From Endocalyx cinctus (Eukaryota > Ascomycota > Sordariomycetes > Amphisphaeriales > Apiosporaceae): a stretch of DNA of 64,000 nt. Under the pieces are notes generated by a model, which saw nothing but the letters and a program-made list of their open reading frames with translations, had not been told where the DNA came from and did no database searches. Where the stretch lies: positions 5,234,441-5,298,440 of the forward strand of contig BCKC01000001.1 in assembly GCA_001600455.1 (NCBI GenBank), given 5' to 3'. This document shows, piece by piece, positions 55,409 through 64,000 of this stretch. How positions within the stretch are numbered: position 1 is the first letter of the stretch; every line of letters starts with the position of its first letter. The position numbers were made by a program, and so were the translations under genes.

Positions 55409-58115
55409 TCACCCCATCTCAGGTAAAGCAGCGGGTATATCTGAATCCGATTCGGAGTCCGAGTCCGAGTCGTCCAAGGTCACGGGCACCGACGCGGAGC
55501 CGCTACGCCGTTGCTGCTGCTGTGTCGGTGGCGAAAAAGATACCGGTTTAATTATCTGGCTCGAGCCCATGAAATGAGACGATACCTTGTAACCTTTCCG
55601 CTGCAGGGAGGAGAGGCTGTTGCTCTCCTGCGCCGCCCGTTGCTGGTGGTGGTGCTGGTGGGTGGGGTGAGGTGGTTGGGTCGGATCTACCGTCGCCGCC
55701 GTGGCGTTGGTTCCGGCAAGTCCCTTGTTCCCCATATCGGACATGGATAGGGGACTGTTTCCCATGAATGCCGCGGGTGCGGGTTGTTGTTGTTGCTGTT
55801 GCTGCTGCTGCTGCTGCTGCTGCGCAGAACTCGGATACGACGAGGGCGTGTGGTAACCGGGGTAATCGTGCTCGGTTCGCCGACGCTTCGGGCGCGGCGT
55901 CTCGACGGGTGCCTCGGGCGAGAAATGTTTCAGCTTCAGGTTATCGCTCTCGTTGAGACGCTGTCTCTGCGCGTTGATCTCGACCTTTGTCCGTCTCACC
56001 CTTAACCGGACGCCGTATTTCTTGCGAATCATGCTCTGCTTCGTGGTGAAGCTGTTCTGGAGGGCGCTGAGCTTGACCTGGCGCGTCTCCTCGTCCGCGA
56101 TCGCTTCCGCCTCCTTGAACCGGGGCGCGAAACTTTCCTCGGCCTGCCGCAATTCCTGCTCGAGCATCCGTCGGGCGTGCTCATCCAGGTGGGCGTACGG
56201 GCTGACGCCGTTGAGAGACGGGCCTGCTGACGGCGAAGAACGTGCATGGGCTCGTGGCCGTTGGTGTTGCTGCTGCTGCTCTGGGTGCTGCTGTACATGT
56301 GGAGAATACGCGCGCTGCGGTGGCTGCGTACTTGGATGTCGGGGCTGCTGAGATGGCGGCGGTATCTGAGATGGACTGTTCACTGCAGTGCTAGAGGACT
56401 GAGGAGTTGTGGGAGCTGTGGGCTTTTGTGATCCCTTATAACACATGCAAGTTTTCTGCGACGTATGCTCAGAAAAGTCAGTTGCGGACAAATCTTTGTT
56501 CAAAGAAGGGTGCCTTACATATTCCTCGCCAACTTTTGTAATAAACCCTAATCCACAATGCTCGCAAGTAAACGGAAATCCGTTCTCAGTGGGTGCCTCC
56601 TTAGAACAGATCTGGTTTTGGACATGCTACTCGACTGTTAGCCAAACCGATCACATCGCATAGGCACATAGATAATACTTACATATTCATACGGTGCAGT
56701 AGAAGTGAATTTGCGCCAGCAGAGTCGACATTGTAGAACAGGGGGAGGAGGCGGGTGTTTCCACTTATATGTTACGGGTGGCTGTATCTGGGATTGGACT
56801 GGCGCAGGAGCAGCCCGAGGTGGAGGAGGAGCTGGAGAAGCAGCATGCGCTGGAGGCGGAATCGAAGGAGCAACTTGAGATGGAGGTGGACCATAAGGAG
56901 AGGTAGCCTGCGGGATGGCGGACTTATGAGTGACAGGCTCCTCCTTCTCAGCCAAGGCGTCGCTGTTTTCGTATCCAAGCCGCTCTGCTCGGGCGAGGGC
57001 GCTGACGAGAGATCTCGCATCGATAGTTCTGAGCCGGCTGTTCAAGGCCTTATCTAAGAACTCGTCGCTGGCATTTTTGAGTATGAGATCGGCAACGTCG
57101 TCGATATCCGATGATTTAAAGTGACCTAGTATCTCACGTTTCGATTCAGATACCATGTGCCTACCGAAGTCTTTTATTCCCCGGCTCAATATATTGTGAC
57201 TTGCGTGGTGTATAACAGCGTTTAGCTTTAATAATGGTTAGCATGGAAAGCAAATAAGGTAGCAGAGAACTTAAACATTAGAGTCTTGTAAAAAACAAAT
57301 ATGTAGTTGAGACACAAGAGAAAGCTAAACCTTCTATACTAGGCTCGAGTACACTTTCTTGATTACAAGTGCATAATTTACTAATATTTGTAAATTTGAA
57401 CTCTTACTTTGGGAGGGTATGGGGGTTTGAAGACGGAAATAAGGCGATTAGGAGAAAGTTAAGGAGGGTCTGTGTGATTAATATGCGTACTACTTACGAG
57501 AAAGGCATGATGAAACTCCGAGCCAAGGATAACCTTTTCCCAGTTCTCGCGGACAGCTCTCCGGACAGCAGCAGACGAGGTTTGTCGCAAACCCTGCGAG
57601 AGTCGTGATACCTCTTCATTGAATCTAGGATTCACAGCGTGCTTCTGAAGGGGTGAAGGAAATCTAACTTGCGAAATATCGTAACTGCTTTGTGTATTAG
57701 CACTATTATTAGTTGGCGTTGAAGGATGCTGCTGCTGTTGAGGCGGTTGGGTTGCCGGAGTAGTTGCCATCAATTGTGTAGACAGCGCTACGGCTTCCGG
57801 CTGAATTTTTGGGGGTAAATTTGTGCCTGGTAATGCGACGGATGCGACCGTAGCTGAATTTGTAGTTGTCGCAGGGATAGGTGGTTCTCGTGTAGCAGCG
57901 TCATGATTGACGTTTGCTTGATTTATGGTACCTTCAACTTGTCCGTGGTGAGTCTGATTATTAGGTAATACCGAATGCTGTGGGACACCATTGGAACTGG
58001 AATGAGCTGTCTCAGAAGGTAGAGGATGGTTATATTCTCTTGAACGAATTTGCGCTTCTTTTGGCTGTGTTGATACAGCTGGAATAGGTATTTGTTGTCC
58101 TGATGCTTCTTCCAT
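55409..58115 (-). CDS. Q-rich protein with two Cys-pair (zinc-type) motifs
   Basis: Four exons, 58115-57498, 57225-56683, 56626-56519 and 56455-55409, giving 771 aa; all joints are phase 0. A Gln/Pro/Thr-rich disordered N-terminus leads to a helical region (NPRFNEEVSRLSQGLRQTSS, REILGHFKSSDIDDVADLIL, DARSLVSALARAERLGYEN). Two similar Cys motifs follow: CRLCWRKFTSTAPYEYH...C and CEHCGLGFITKVGEEY-KTCMC, each interrupted after Glu-Tyr by an intron. A coiled coil (ARRMLEQELRQAEESFAPRF), the basic NLS-like RPKRRRTEH, a CAG-encoded Gln run and an Asp/Ser tail come next. It is probably nuclear, though I do not know the family. Intron 1 (272 nt) has a weak acceptor (TTAAAG). Intron 3 (63 nt, GTAAGG...CGCAG) is in frame without a stop. 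Confidence 0.7.
55784..55823. repeat. Coding CAG/CAA repeat (poly-Gln)
   Basis: About 13 Gln codons on the minus strand inside the last exon of the Cys-motif gene: a pure CAG block with CAA interruptions at one end. Confidence 0.9.
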
Positions 58116-59042
58116 CGCTGCAATTCTTCAGCGGACGTTTTTTAGAGGTACAGTTACCCTAAAACTTGGATTGTAGTGGAGATTTAGTGCTCCAATAACA
58201 GTCGCTTATAGAACACCAAACCAACTGAAAGATTATTAACAGTCAGGCAGTCAGGCAGTGTTTGGGTGCTATGTCAATCAAATTGCTTTTTCGAAAGACA
58301 AGTATATATATATATATATATAGATATATTTACTACTTGTAAAGACCATCAACTTAATCAGAAGCGCAATAGTATAATGGTAATATTTATGACGTGATTA
58401 AATAATAAAAATGGCAATTGGGATTTATAAAAACTAAGATGTCCGAGTGGTTTTTTTTTTCTCAAAAGGAGGAAATAAGTTAATTATTTAATTTATTTAA
58501 ATAAATTTATCCGTTTATATTTATAGTTTTTTTAAGAGACCCACATTTATTAAAATTAATTAATTTTTTATTTTTATAATATATTATTTTACGTATTTAA
58601 TTAAATAGCTTAGCTTAGAAAATATATACTATATTATTAATCTTAGTAAAAACTAATAATAAATAAAAGCAACTACCAAACTACCTAGCAGTCCTAGGTA
58701 CCTAGGTATTTAGACTATGTCATGTCAGTCAATCGCGCATTTATTTAAGAGACCTACTTTGTATCTCAACATCATAACAGAAGAGTACCTACCAAGGTAG
58801 ATAAGTCTGTAACTCTAAAGTATTATAAACAATGATATTATTATATAGAACTTAACTACTTTTAAGTTCAAGTCTTAATCACCTTACAAGATACTTGAAT
58901 CATTCTTCCGTCAACATCAAGAAAGATCATCCATCCATACATGTATATCGCGTGGTATCCTGAGGGTTTGAAAGTTCTTAGAAATTGCATTTACATCGCG
59001 TCCCACCGGTCATTGCCGTTATATGGGCAGTCCTCCACTCTC
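58116..59042. other. Intergenic with a strongly AT-rich core
   Basis: No gene. The core at about 58290-58690 is almost pure A/T (TA repeat at 58302-58322, then ATTTAATTTATTTAAATAAATT), the most AT-rich stretch of the window. It separates two minus-strand genes: the 3' flank of the ABC transporter is not here but left of 59043, so this serves as the upstream region of the Cys-motif gene. Confidence 0.55.
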
Positions 59043-62000
59043 CTAATTTCCAGAAGGAGGTCCAGCTTCGACTACCCGCCCAGCGTCCAGCCTGATGAAG
59101 TAATTCGCGTCTTTGACGGCCTCTAAGCGATGGGCAATCGTGATTACCGTGCTTTGTTTAAGTTCATCTCTCAGCACGTCTTGGATAGCAAGTGCAGTCT
59201 CTTTATCAATCGACGCTGTTGCCTCATCCAAGATCACGACCGGACTTCGCCGAAGCACGGCGCGGCCAATCCCCACGAGCTGTCGCTGCCCTTGGCTAAG
59301 GTTCTTGCCTCCCGTGTCGACGGTGGAGTCAAGCGACCAACCGGGCCCCAAGATCCGATGTAAGGCAGCTTCGCGCTCGCCCTCTGTGTGCTGATTGAGA
59401 GGATCCAGGTTATCGCGAAGCGTACCGGGGAACAACACGGGATCTTGCGCCACGAAGCTGATCCGCTGGCGCCAAGCGTGAACGCCGACGTTGGAAATAT
59501 CGAATTGGCCCACTCGGATCTGTCCCTTTTCGGGGCGCATCGTAGCCAAGAGTGCGAGCGCCAAAGTTGACTTGCCTGAACCCGTGCGACCGAGAACGGC
59601 GCAAGTAGATCCTCCTGGAATCGTAAAGGAGACATCGGATAGTGACGGATCGAGGTGCGGTGCGTACTTGAGCGTCACGCTGTCAAAAACGATATCGTCA
59701 CCGTATTGAGGCCAGTAAGCAGGCGGCTCAATATCACCCTTAGGTTCTTGCTCTAGATCCAAAAGTTCTATGACACGCTCTACCGACACGAAATCCATTT
59801 GCAGCTGACCGTAAGCTTTACAAAGAGCATGTGTCGCATCCACGAATTGCGACGCCGTTGTGAGAACAAACGCAGTCAATCCGGGCGAGAGGCCTTCGTA
59901 TAACGCCAGCATGGTCAAAGCAAAAGTCGAGAATGCCGAAAGGGAATCGAATCGATATAGCAGCCAAGCCTGCAAGCTCCAGTAGAAATGGTCCATCTTC
60001 TGGAATGCATCCGTGACGACGATATTGCGATTCTGAAAATGCGGCTCGGCCTTGAACGCGCGAATGGTAGGTAAACCGTCCAGTAGAATTCCAAAATTCG
60101 ACATCAGAGGACTCAGAGAAACCATCTCGAGTCGTCGCAGACTCTGCGATGTAGGTAAGAAGCGCAAGAAGATGACCACAAACCACAATGTCATGCCCAC
60201 CGCGAATATAAAGAAGATAGGGGTCGTGAACGAGATGACAATCATACTGGATACCCACATGATCGACCAGAACGCAACATCTTGTAGAGGGTATAATATG
60301 CCACCATCTAGCATGCCCATGTCTGACGTAAGGCGGTTCATCAATCTCCCAACAGGGGTAACGTCATAGAATCGAAAGTCTGCACCGCTCACGCTATTCA
60401 TCACTCTCCCGAAAAGATCCTTAGCGGCCGAGTACAGGATGAGGAGCAGTCCCGCTTGCATGAGAGTAAACAGTGCGGTGATGAGCATGTTGAGGACGGC
60501 ATACCACATCAACCACGGTTTCACATCGTCTTCTGGGTTAGGTAAACCATCAAAGATACCTTTCGAAGAGGTGTCGTTCTCGATCCAAAGGTTCGGATTT
60601 TGAGCGAGGTCCTGTTGTCGCATTTCATTGGATCCATATGCCTCACCCCAAGACTTCAGGTACCAGCCACTGAGGACACGGCCAAATCGGAAGCAGGCAG
60701 TAAGCGTAATCACGAGGAGCCACCAATGTAGTTTACCGGCCTTGATGTAAGTCCAGTAGACCCTGGCCACAATACCGCCGGAAGCTCGAGCCTCTTCTGT
60801 CACAAACTTGTCCGGTACCGCACCACCAGCGACCTCGTCGGATGTTATATGAGCTTCCTGATCTTGAGCGGAATGCTGGAGTTCTTGTTGTCGTGCGAGA
60901 ATGACGGCCTCCGTGGCTATCTCTTCGGGATCTAGGACACGGGCGACCCCGTCGGTTACTTCAACCACTTGATCTGCGAGATGAGTACACAAGTCTACGC
61001 GGTGCGTGACAAGTATGACGGTGCGACCTTCCACCAGGGACCCCTGAAATAACTTATGAACAATAGACTCGGCTGTATGATGGTCGAGGGCGGCCAACGG
61101 GTCGTCGAGCAGAAGAATTCGAGACTGACTGTATACGGCCCGGGCAAGTGCCACGCGAGCCTTCTGACCTCCTGATAGGCCGATACCGTTCTCTCCGATG
61201 TTGGAGAGGTCGCCGTGCGCAAAGTTAGCTAGGTCAGGTCCAAGAGCACATACATCTATCACCTTCTTGTACCTGACCGAGTCGTACGGAAAGTTGAATA
61301 AGATGTTATCGCGGATGCTCATATTCTGCAACCAGGGTGACTGGGCACAGTATCCGACCATTTCATTTGGAATAGCACAGCTACCTTTCTTAATGTCGAG
61401 TTCGCCGAGGATAGCTTGTAAAAACGCAGTCTTGCCTGAACCGACTTTTCCGCATATTACCGTGAGCCCGGACGTAAAACGCAGGTTTAAGTTCTTGAGA
61501 ACAATCTTGTGATTGGTGGGCCATGCTAATGTCGTATCGTGAAACTCGATATCTGCGATTTCATTGCTGTGAGCAATCTCTTTGTCCGGCTCCGCCATGA
61601 ACCCCTCGAGACGACGGATAGACACAGAGGCATTTATAAGAACCGTAATGAGGCTTGGGATTTCTTTCAGATTCATCTCTAGGACGTTGAAGAGCTGAAG
61701 AGCAGGAAAAGCAATATCGATAGGGAGAGGCCGGCCAGCAATATACGTGTAAGCAAAGAAGGTGAGCACGGGGAAGAGAGCGCTGGCGGAGAGATTGGTA
61801 GCCGAAATAGCCACGCTCCACAGTCCCGTGATAACCCTGAGAGTCAACTCCTTCTCCCGAGCGGTCATAATGGTCCCAAGCCACTTGGACTGCCAGTCGT
61901 ACCATCGAAGAGGCCTAATAGCTTCTACAAACTGGTTTGTCGATTGGATTCGGGCGTCCGCGGCACCTCGACGAATAATCTCGTTCCTGAGCAAGGCTCG

Positions 62001-63395
62001 CACGTTGAACACGTTTACGAATTGGATGAATATGATCCAGGCAATTCCAAGAAGACAGGGCCAACCAAGAAACTGCCAGACCAGTACCATGGATATGATC
62101 AACTGCATCGGTTTGGTGATAAGGCCGGGAAACTCCCAGAACCGCTGGGCAACTTCGTATACGTCGCTTCTCATCAAGTTCAAGATTTTTCCCATGCTGG
62201 CAGGCTGCTCCGGAGGGCTCGCTGCCTTGGTTGACGGGTTACCCTTTCTTAGCCGGAGAATCGTCAAGAAGCGAGCCCACCGAGTTTCTTTAGGTTTCGA
62301 GCCTAGTAAGGGCGTCAATTCGGTGGGGTCAACTGCTTCCTCGGCGATCTGGCCTTTCTCTTCCTCTTGGGTTTGAAGGCCGAATGATTTTCTCGTTAGA
62401 GTCTTGGCATATATGGTTGTAAGCATCTCACCCCGCGATCGCTCGTACGCGCGTCGGCAAAACCACAGCGAGATCACGGTGGATTGACAGGCTACCAGGC
62501 GGACTATCAATATCATGAGGGCGTAGAAAATGGCTTCGTCGGTATGATTAAAGCCTTGCTCGATAGACTTTAGTAGGCGCTGCAAAAGAACCGGGGCCGA
62601 AAGCTTCGCGGCACTTTGTATGATATCCAGGCTGGTGGTGATCATCAAGTCCAGACCATTCGCGAGCGCTAGACGCATCACTAGGGAGCCTTGGAGATCT
62701 CGGAAAAGGATGAATAGTCGGGAGTGCTGAAAATCGTAGGGCAGTAACCAGACATCCTCCTCATCCAACCGTTTCTTGGAGCCTCGCGAGATCAGCGGAG
62801 TCATCCACGAGACCGTCATAAACTGCCACAAGCTCAAGTTGTCCTCGGGGCTTCGAAAGCGAGAATTGGGAGGGAATTCCGCCCCCGCAATGTCGCTAGC
62901 GGGGAGATCGGGTTCGCGCATAGGCATAGCCAAGATGGCCATTATGGCCAAGGCAGCTACGCATACGGGGGCAATGAGGAAGGCATGGATATAATCCACC
63001 CAATTGAAAGTGGCGACCACGTTGGTTATGCCGCAGACGAGAATAGCGACGTAGAGAACGAGTAGGATCTTGGGAGTGGTTTTGGGCCGTTCGATGAGGG
63101 TAATGAGTAAAGCGACAACCCAGGGGACGGTGTCCAATACTCTGATGACGGTGAAGGGGGATGATACGACGACGACGCAGTCGAGAACAAGTCCAATAAT
63201 AGACAGATATGTCAAAGTGTGAGTCCAGACGGTCCAGGATTTCGATCGGGTGGAGTGCCATGCTTGTTCTTCTTCTTTGGCGAAAGGGCGCATCCACTGC
63301 GGTCCTCGTGGGAGGATGCGGCTTGAGAGGTATATGAAAAAGCAGGCCACGGCCAAGGCCGCATGCGCAATTGAGATTCGAGATAGCACATCCAT
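59043..63395 (-). CDS. ABC transporter, subfamily C (MRP/Ybt1-type full transporter)
   Basis: Single exon, 1450 aa. Full ABCC exporter with an extra N-terminal membrane domain (TMD0, helices from IAHAALAVACFFIYLSSRIL on), then TMD1-NBD1-TMD2-NBD2. Fungal members export conjugates, bile-acid-like compounds or drugs across vacuolar or plasma membrane. NBD1: Walker A GKVGSGKT at about 650, signature LSGGQKARVAL at about 740, Walker B ILLLDDPLAALD with Asp in place of the catalytic Glu, switch VTHR. NBD2: Walker A GRTGSGKST at about 1270, signature LSQGQRQL at about 1370, Walker B VVILDEATASID with Glu, switch IAHR. The two ATP sites are therefore unequal, as is usual in this subfamily. The linker after NBD1 is Gln/Glu-rich. 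No introns in 4.35 kb. No secondary-metabolite gene lies nearby to suggest a substrate. Confidence 0.92.
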   Translation of the reverse strand: MDVLSRISIAHAALAVACFFIYLSSRILPRGPQWMRPFAKEEEQAWHSTRSKSWTVWTHTLTYLSIIGLVLDCVVVVSSPFTVIRVLDTVPWVVALLITLIERPKTTPKILLVLYVAILVCGITNVVATFNWVDYIHAFLIAPVCVAALAIMAILAMPMREPDLPASDIAGAEFPPNSRFRSPEDNLSLWQFMTVSWMTPLISRGSKKRLDEEDVWLLPYDFQHSRLFILFRDLQGSLVMRLALANGLDLMITTSLDIIQSAAKLSAPVLLQRLLKSIEQGFNHTDEAIFYALMILIVRLVACQSTVISLWFCRRAYERSRGEMLTTIYAKTLTRKSFGLQTQEEEKGQIAEEAVDPTELTPLLGSKPKETRWARFLTILRLRKGNPSTKAASPPEQPASMGKILNLMRSDVYEVAQRFWEFPGLITKPMQLIISMVLVWQFLGWPCLLGIAWIIFIQFVNVFNVRALLRNEIIRRGAADARIQSTNQFVEAIRPLRWYDWQSKWLGTIMTAREKELTLRVITGLWSVAISATNLSASALFPVLTFFAYTYIAGRPLPIDIAFPALQLFNVLEMNLKEIPSLITVLINASVSIRRLEGFMAEPDKEIAHSNEIADIEFHDTTLAWPTNHKIVLKNLNLRFTSGLTVICGKVGSGKTAFLQAILGELDIKKGSCAIPNEMVGYCAQSPWLQNMSIRDNILFNFPYDSVRYKKVIDVCALGPDLANFAHGDLSNIGENGIGLSGGQKARVALARAVYSQSRILLLDDPLAALDHHTAESIVHKLFQGSLVEGRTVILVTHRVDLCTHLADQVVEVTDGVARVLDPEEIATEAVILARQQELQHSAQDQEAHITSDEVAGGAVPDKFVTEEARASGGIVARVYWTYIKAGKLHWWLLVITLTACFRFGRVLSGWYLKSWGEAYGSNEMRQQDLAQNPNLWIENDTSSKGIFDGLPNPEDDVKPWLMWYAVLNMLITALFTLMQAGLLLILYSAAKDLFGRVMNSVSGADFRFYDVTPVGRLMNRLTSDMGMLDGGILYPLQDVAFWSIMWVSSMIVISFTTPIFFIFAVGMTLWFVVIFLRFLPTSQSLRRLEMVSLSPLMSNFGILLDGLPTIRAFKAEPHFQNRNIVVTDAFQKMDHFYWSLQAWLLYRFDSLSAFSTFALTMLALYEGLSPGLTAFVLTTASQFVDATHALCKAYGQLQMDFVSVERVIELLDLEQEPKGDIEPPAYWPQYGDDIVFDSVTLKYAPHLDPSLSDVSFTIPGGSTCAVLGRTGSGKSTLALALLATMRPEKGQIRVGQFDISNVGVHAWRQRISFVAQDPVLFPGTLRDNLDPLNQHTEGEREAALHRILGPGWSLDSTVDTGGKNLSQGQRQLVGIGRAVLRRSPVVILDEATASIDKETALAIQDVLRDELKQSTVITIAHRLEAVKDANYFIRLDAGRVVEAGPPSGN

Positions 63396-64000
63396 GATGG
63401 GTTGTATCTCGAAGAGATAAAATGGCGAATTTTTTCTTCTTTCTTTTCGAGCAAATATATTCCAACTTAGATACTGTGAAATATCGAAGGAATAGTAAAC
63501 ATGCTGAAATCGAAAACAGAGGATTTGAGCATAGAATATATAGCTGCGCTTCTGTTTGATTTCTCTATCGGAGATACCTTAACGATACCACGCTTGTATA
63601 TACACGCAGTCCATTCTCTTTGGAGAGGTTGGACTAAAGGGGATGGTGTTGCGGCTAGAGGTGTGCGGCTTGAGGTTTATGTTATGGCTTGTCCTCGACC
63701 AAAAAAAAAAAAAAAAGCTCCAAGATGAGATGGTCAGTTGTTTAAGTTTAAATCTCTAAAAAGATATGGTCTCAAAAACTTAATATAAAAAATAAAAATA
63801 AAACCCAAAAGGAGAGAGGGGGGAAAAAAAAGAAAGAAAAACAAAGGCTTGAAAAAAAAAAAAAGGTAAAATAGAGNAGAGTTAAGTAAAGCAAAGACGC
63901 CCAATAAATTCCACTGTAAAAGTTTAACAAGGTGTGGTCAGATTCATGACAAGTCCTTAATTGGATATAACCTTTATTGACTAAGTTACTCCTTTTCTCG
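63396..64000. other. Upstream flank of the ABC transporter gene, window edge
   Basis: No gene supported. It has a purine-rich stretch with A runs (63700-63866) and a single N at 63877, so assembly quality is low here. Confidence 0.5.

Noticed and set aside
61762..62376. Plus-strand frame of ~200 codons inside the ABC transporter
   Set aside because: It lies fully within a clear ABCC coding region and has no domain.

Overview
The window is nuclear DNA of a filamentous ascomycete, most likely a Sordariomycete-type Pezizomycotina. The evidence is short introns (about 55-270 nt, with two or three longer ones) with GTAAGT/GTATGT donors and CTAAC branch points, GC-richer exons in AT-rich intergenic DNA, and several conserved fungal housekeeping proteins. 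Genes lie on both strands with no operons. The sequence is a draft: it has N stretches at 665-666, 688, 50733-50928 and 63877, and many homopolymers.

Layout. 1-13.7 kb: PRP28 spliceosomal helicase (-), a Gfd2/YDR514C-like nuclease-fold protein with a GC-AG intron (-), mitochondrial ribosomal protein MRPL25/mL59 (+), an F-box-like protein (+), a decayed protein-kinase-like relic (+), and the diphthamide J-protein DPH4 (+). 14.5-24 kb: a five-exon 14-3-3 gene (-), a gene-free 3.5 kb, the F1F0-ATPase inhibitor INH1 (+) and the FG nucleoporin NSP1 (-). 25.5-32.2 kb: a second F-box-like gene (-), a gene resembling the AP-1 accessory factor Laa2 (+), and eIF2-gamma (-). 32.2-38 kb is a gene desert. 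38-47 kb: a four-helix MARVEL-like membrane protein (+), a small mitochondrial-type membrane protein (+), a DUF3632 protein (-), UMP/CMP kinase URA6 (+) and eIF3m (-). 50-63.4 kb: a long disordered/coiled-coil protein whose first intron contains the assembly gap (+), a Q-rich protein with two treble-Cys motifs (-), and a full-size ABCC (MRP-type) ABC transporter (-).

Most recognised genes are core cell machinery: splicing, translation initiation (eIF2-gamma, eIF3m), translation fidelity (DPH4 acts on eEF2), mitochondrial translation and ATP synthase control, nuclear transport, trafficking and pyrimidine supply. They are neighbours rather than one pathway. The accessory signal is confined to relics at 5.8-6.9 kb and 10.9-11.6 kb and to the gene-poor stretches. 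I found no convincing undescribed system. The best leads are the GC-AG intron, the kinase relic, two in-frame (3n) introns that could give protein isoforms, a possible spliced membrane micropeptide at 18.1 kb, and the duplicated flanks of the assembly gap. Exon boundaries were placed by eye from splice motifs and reading frame.
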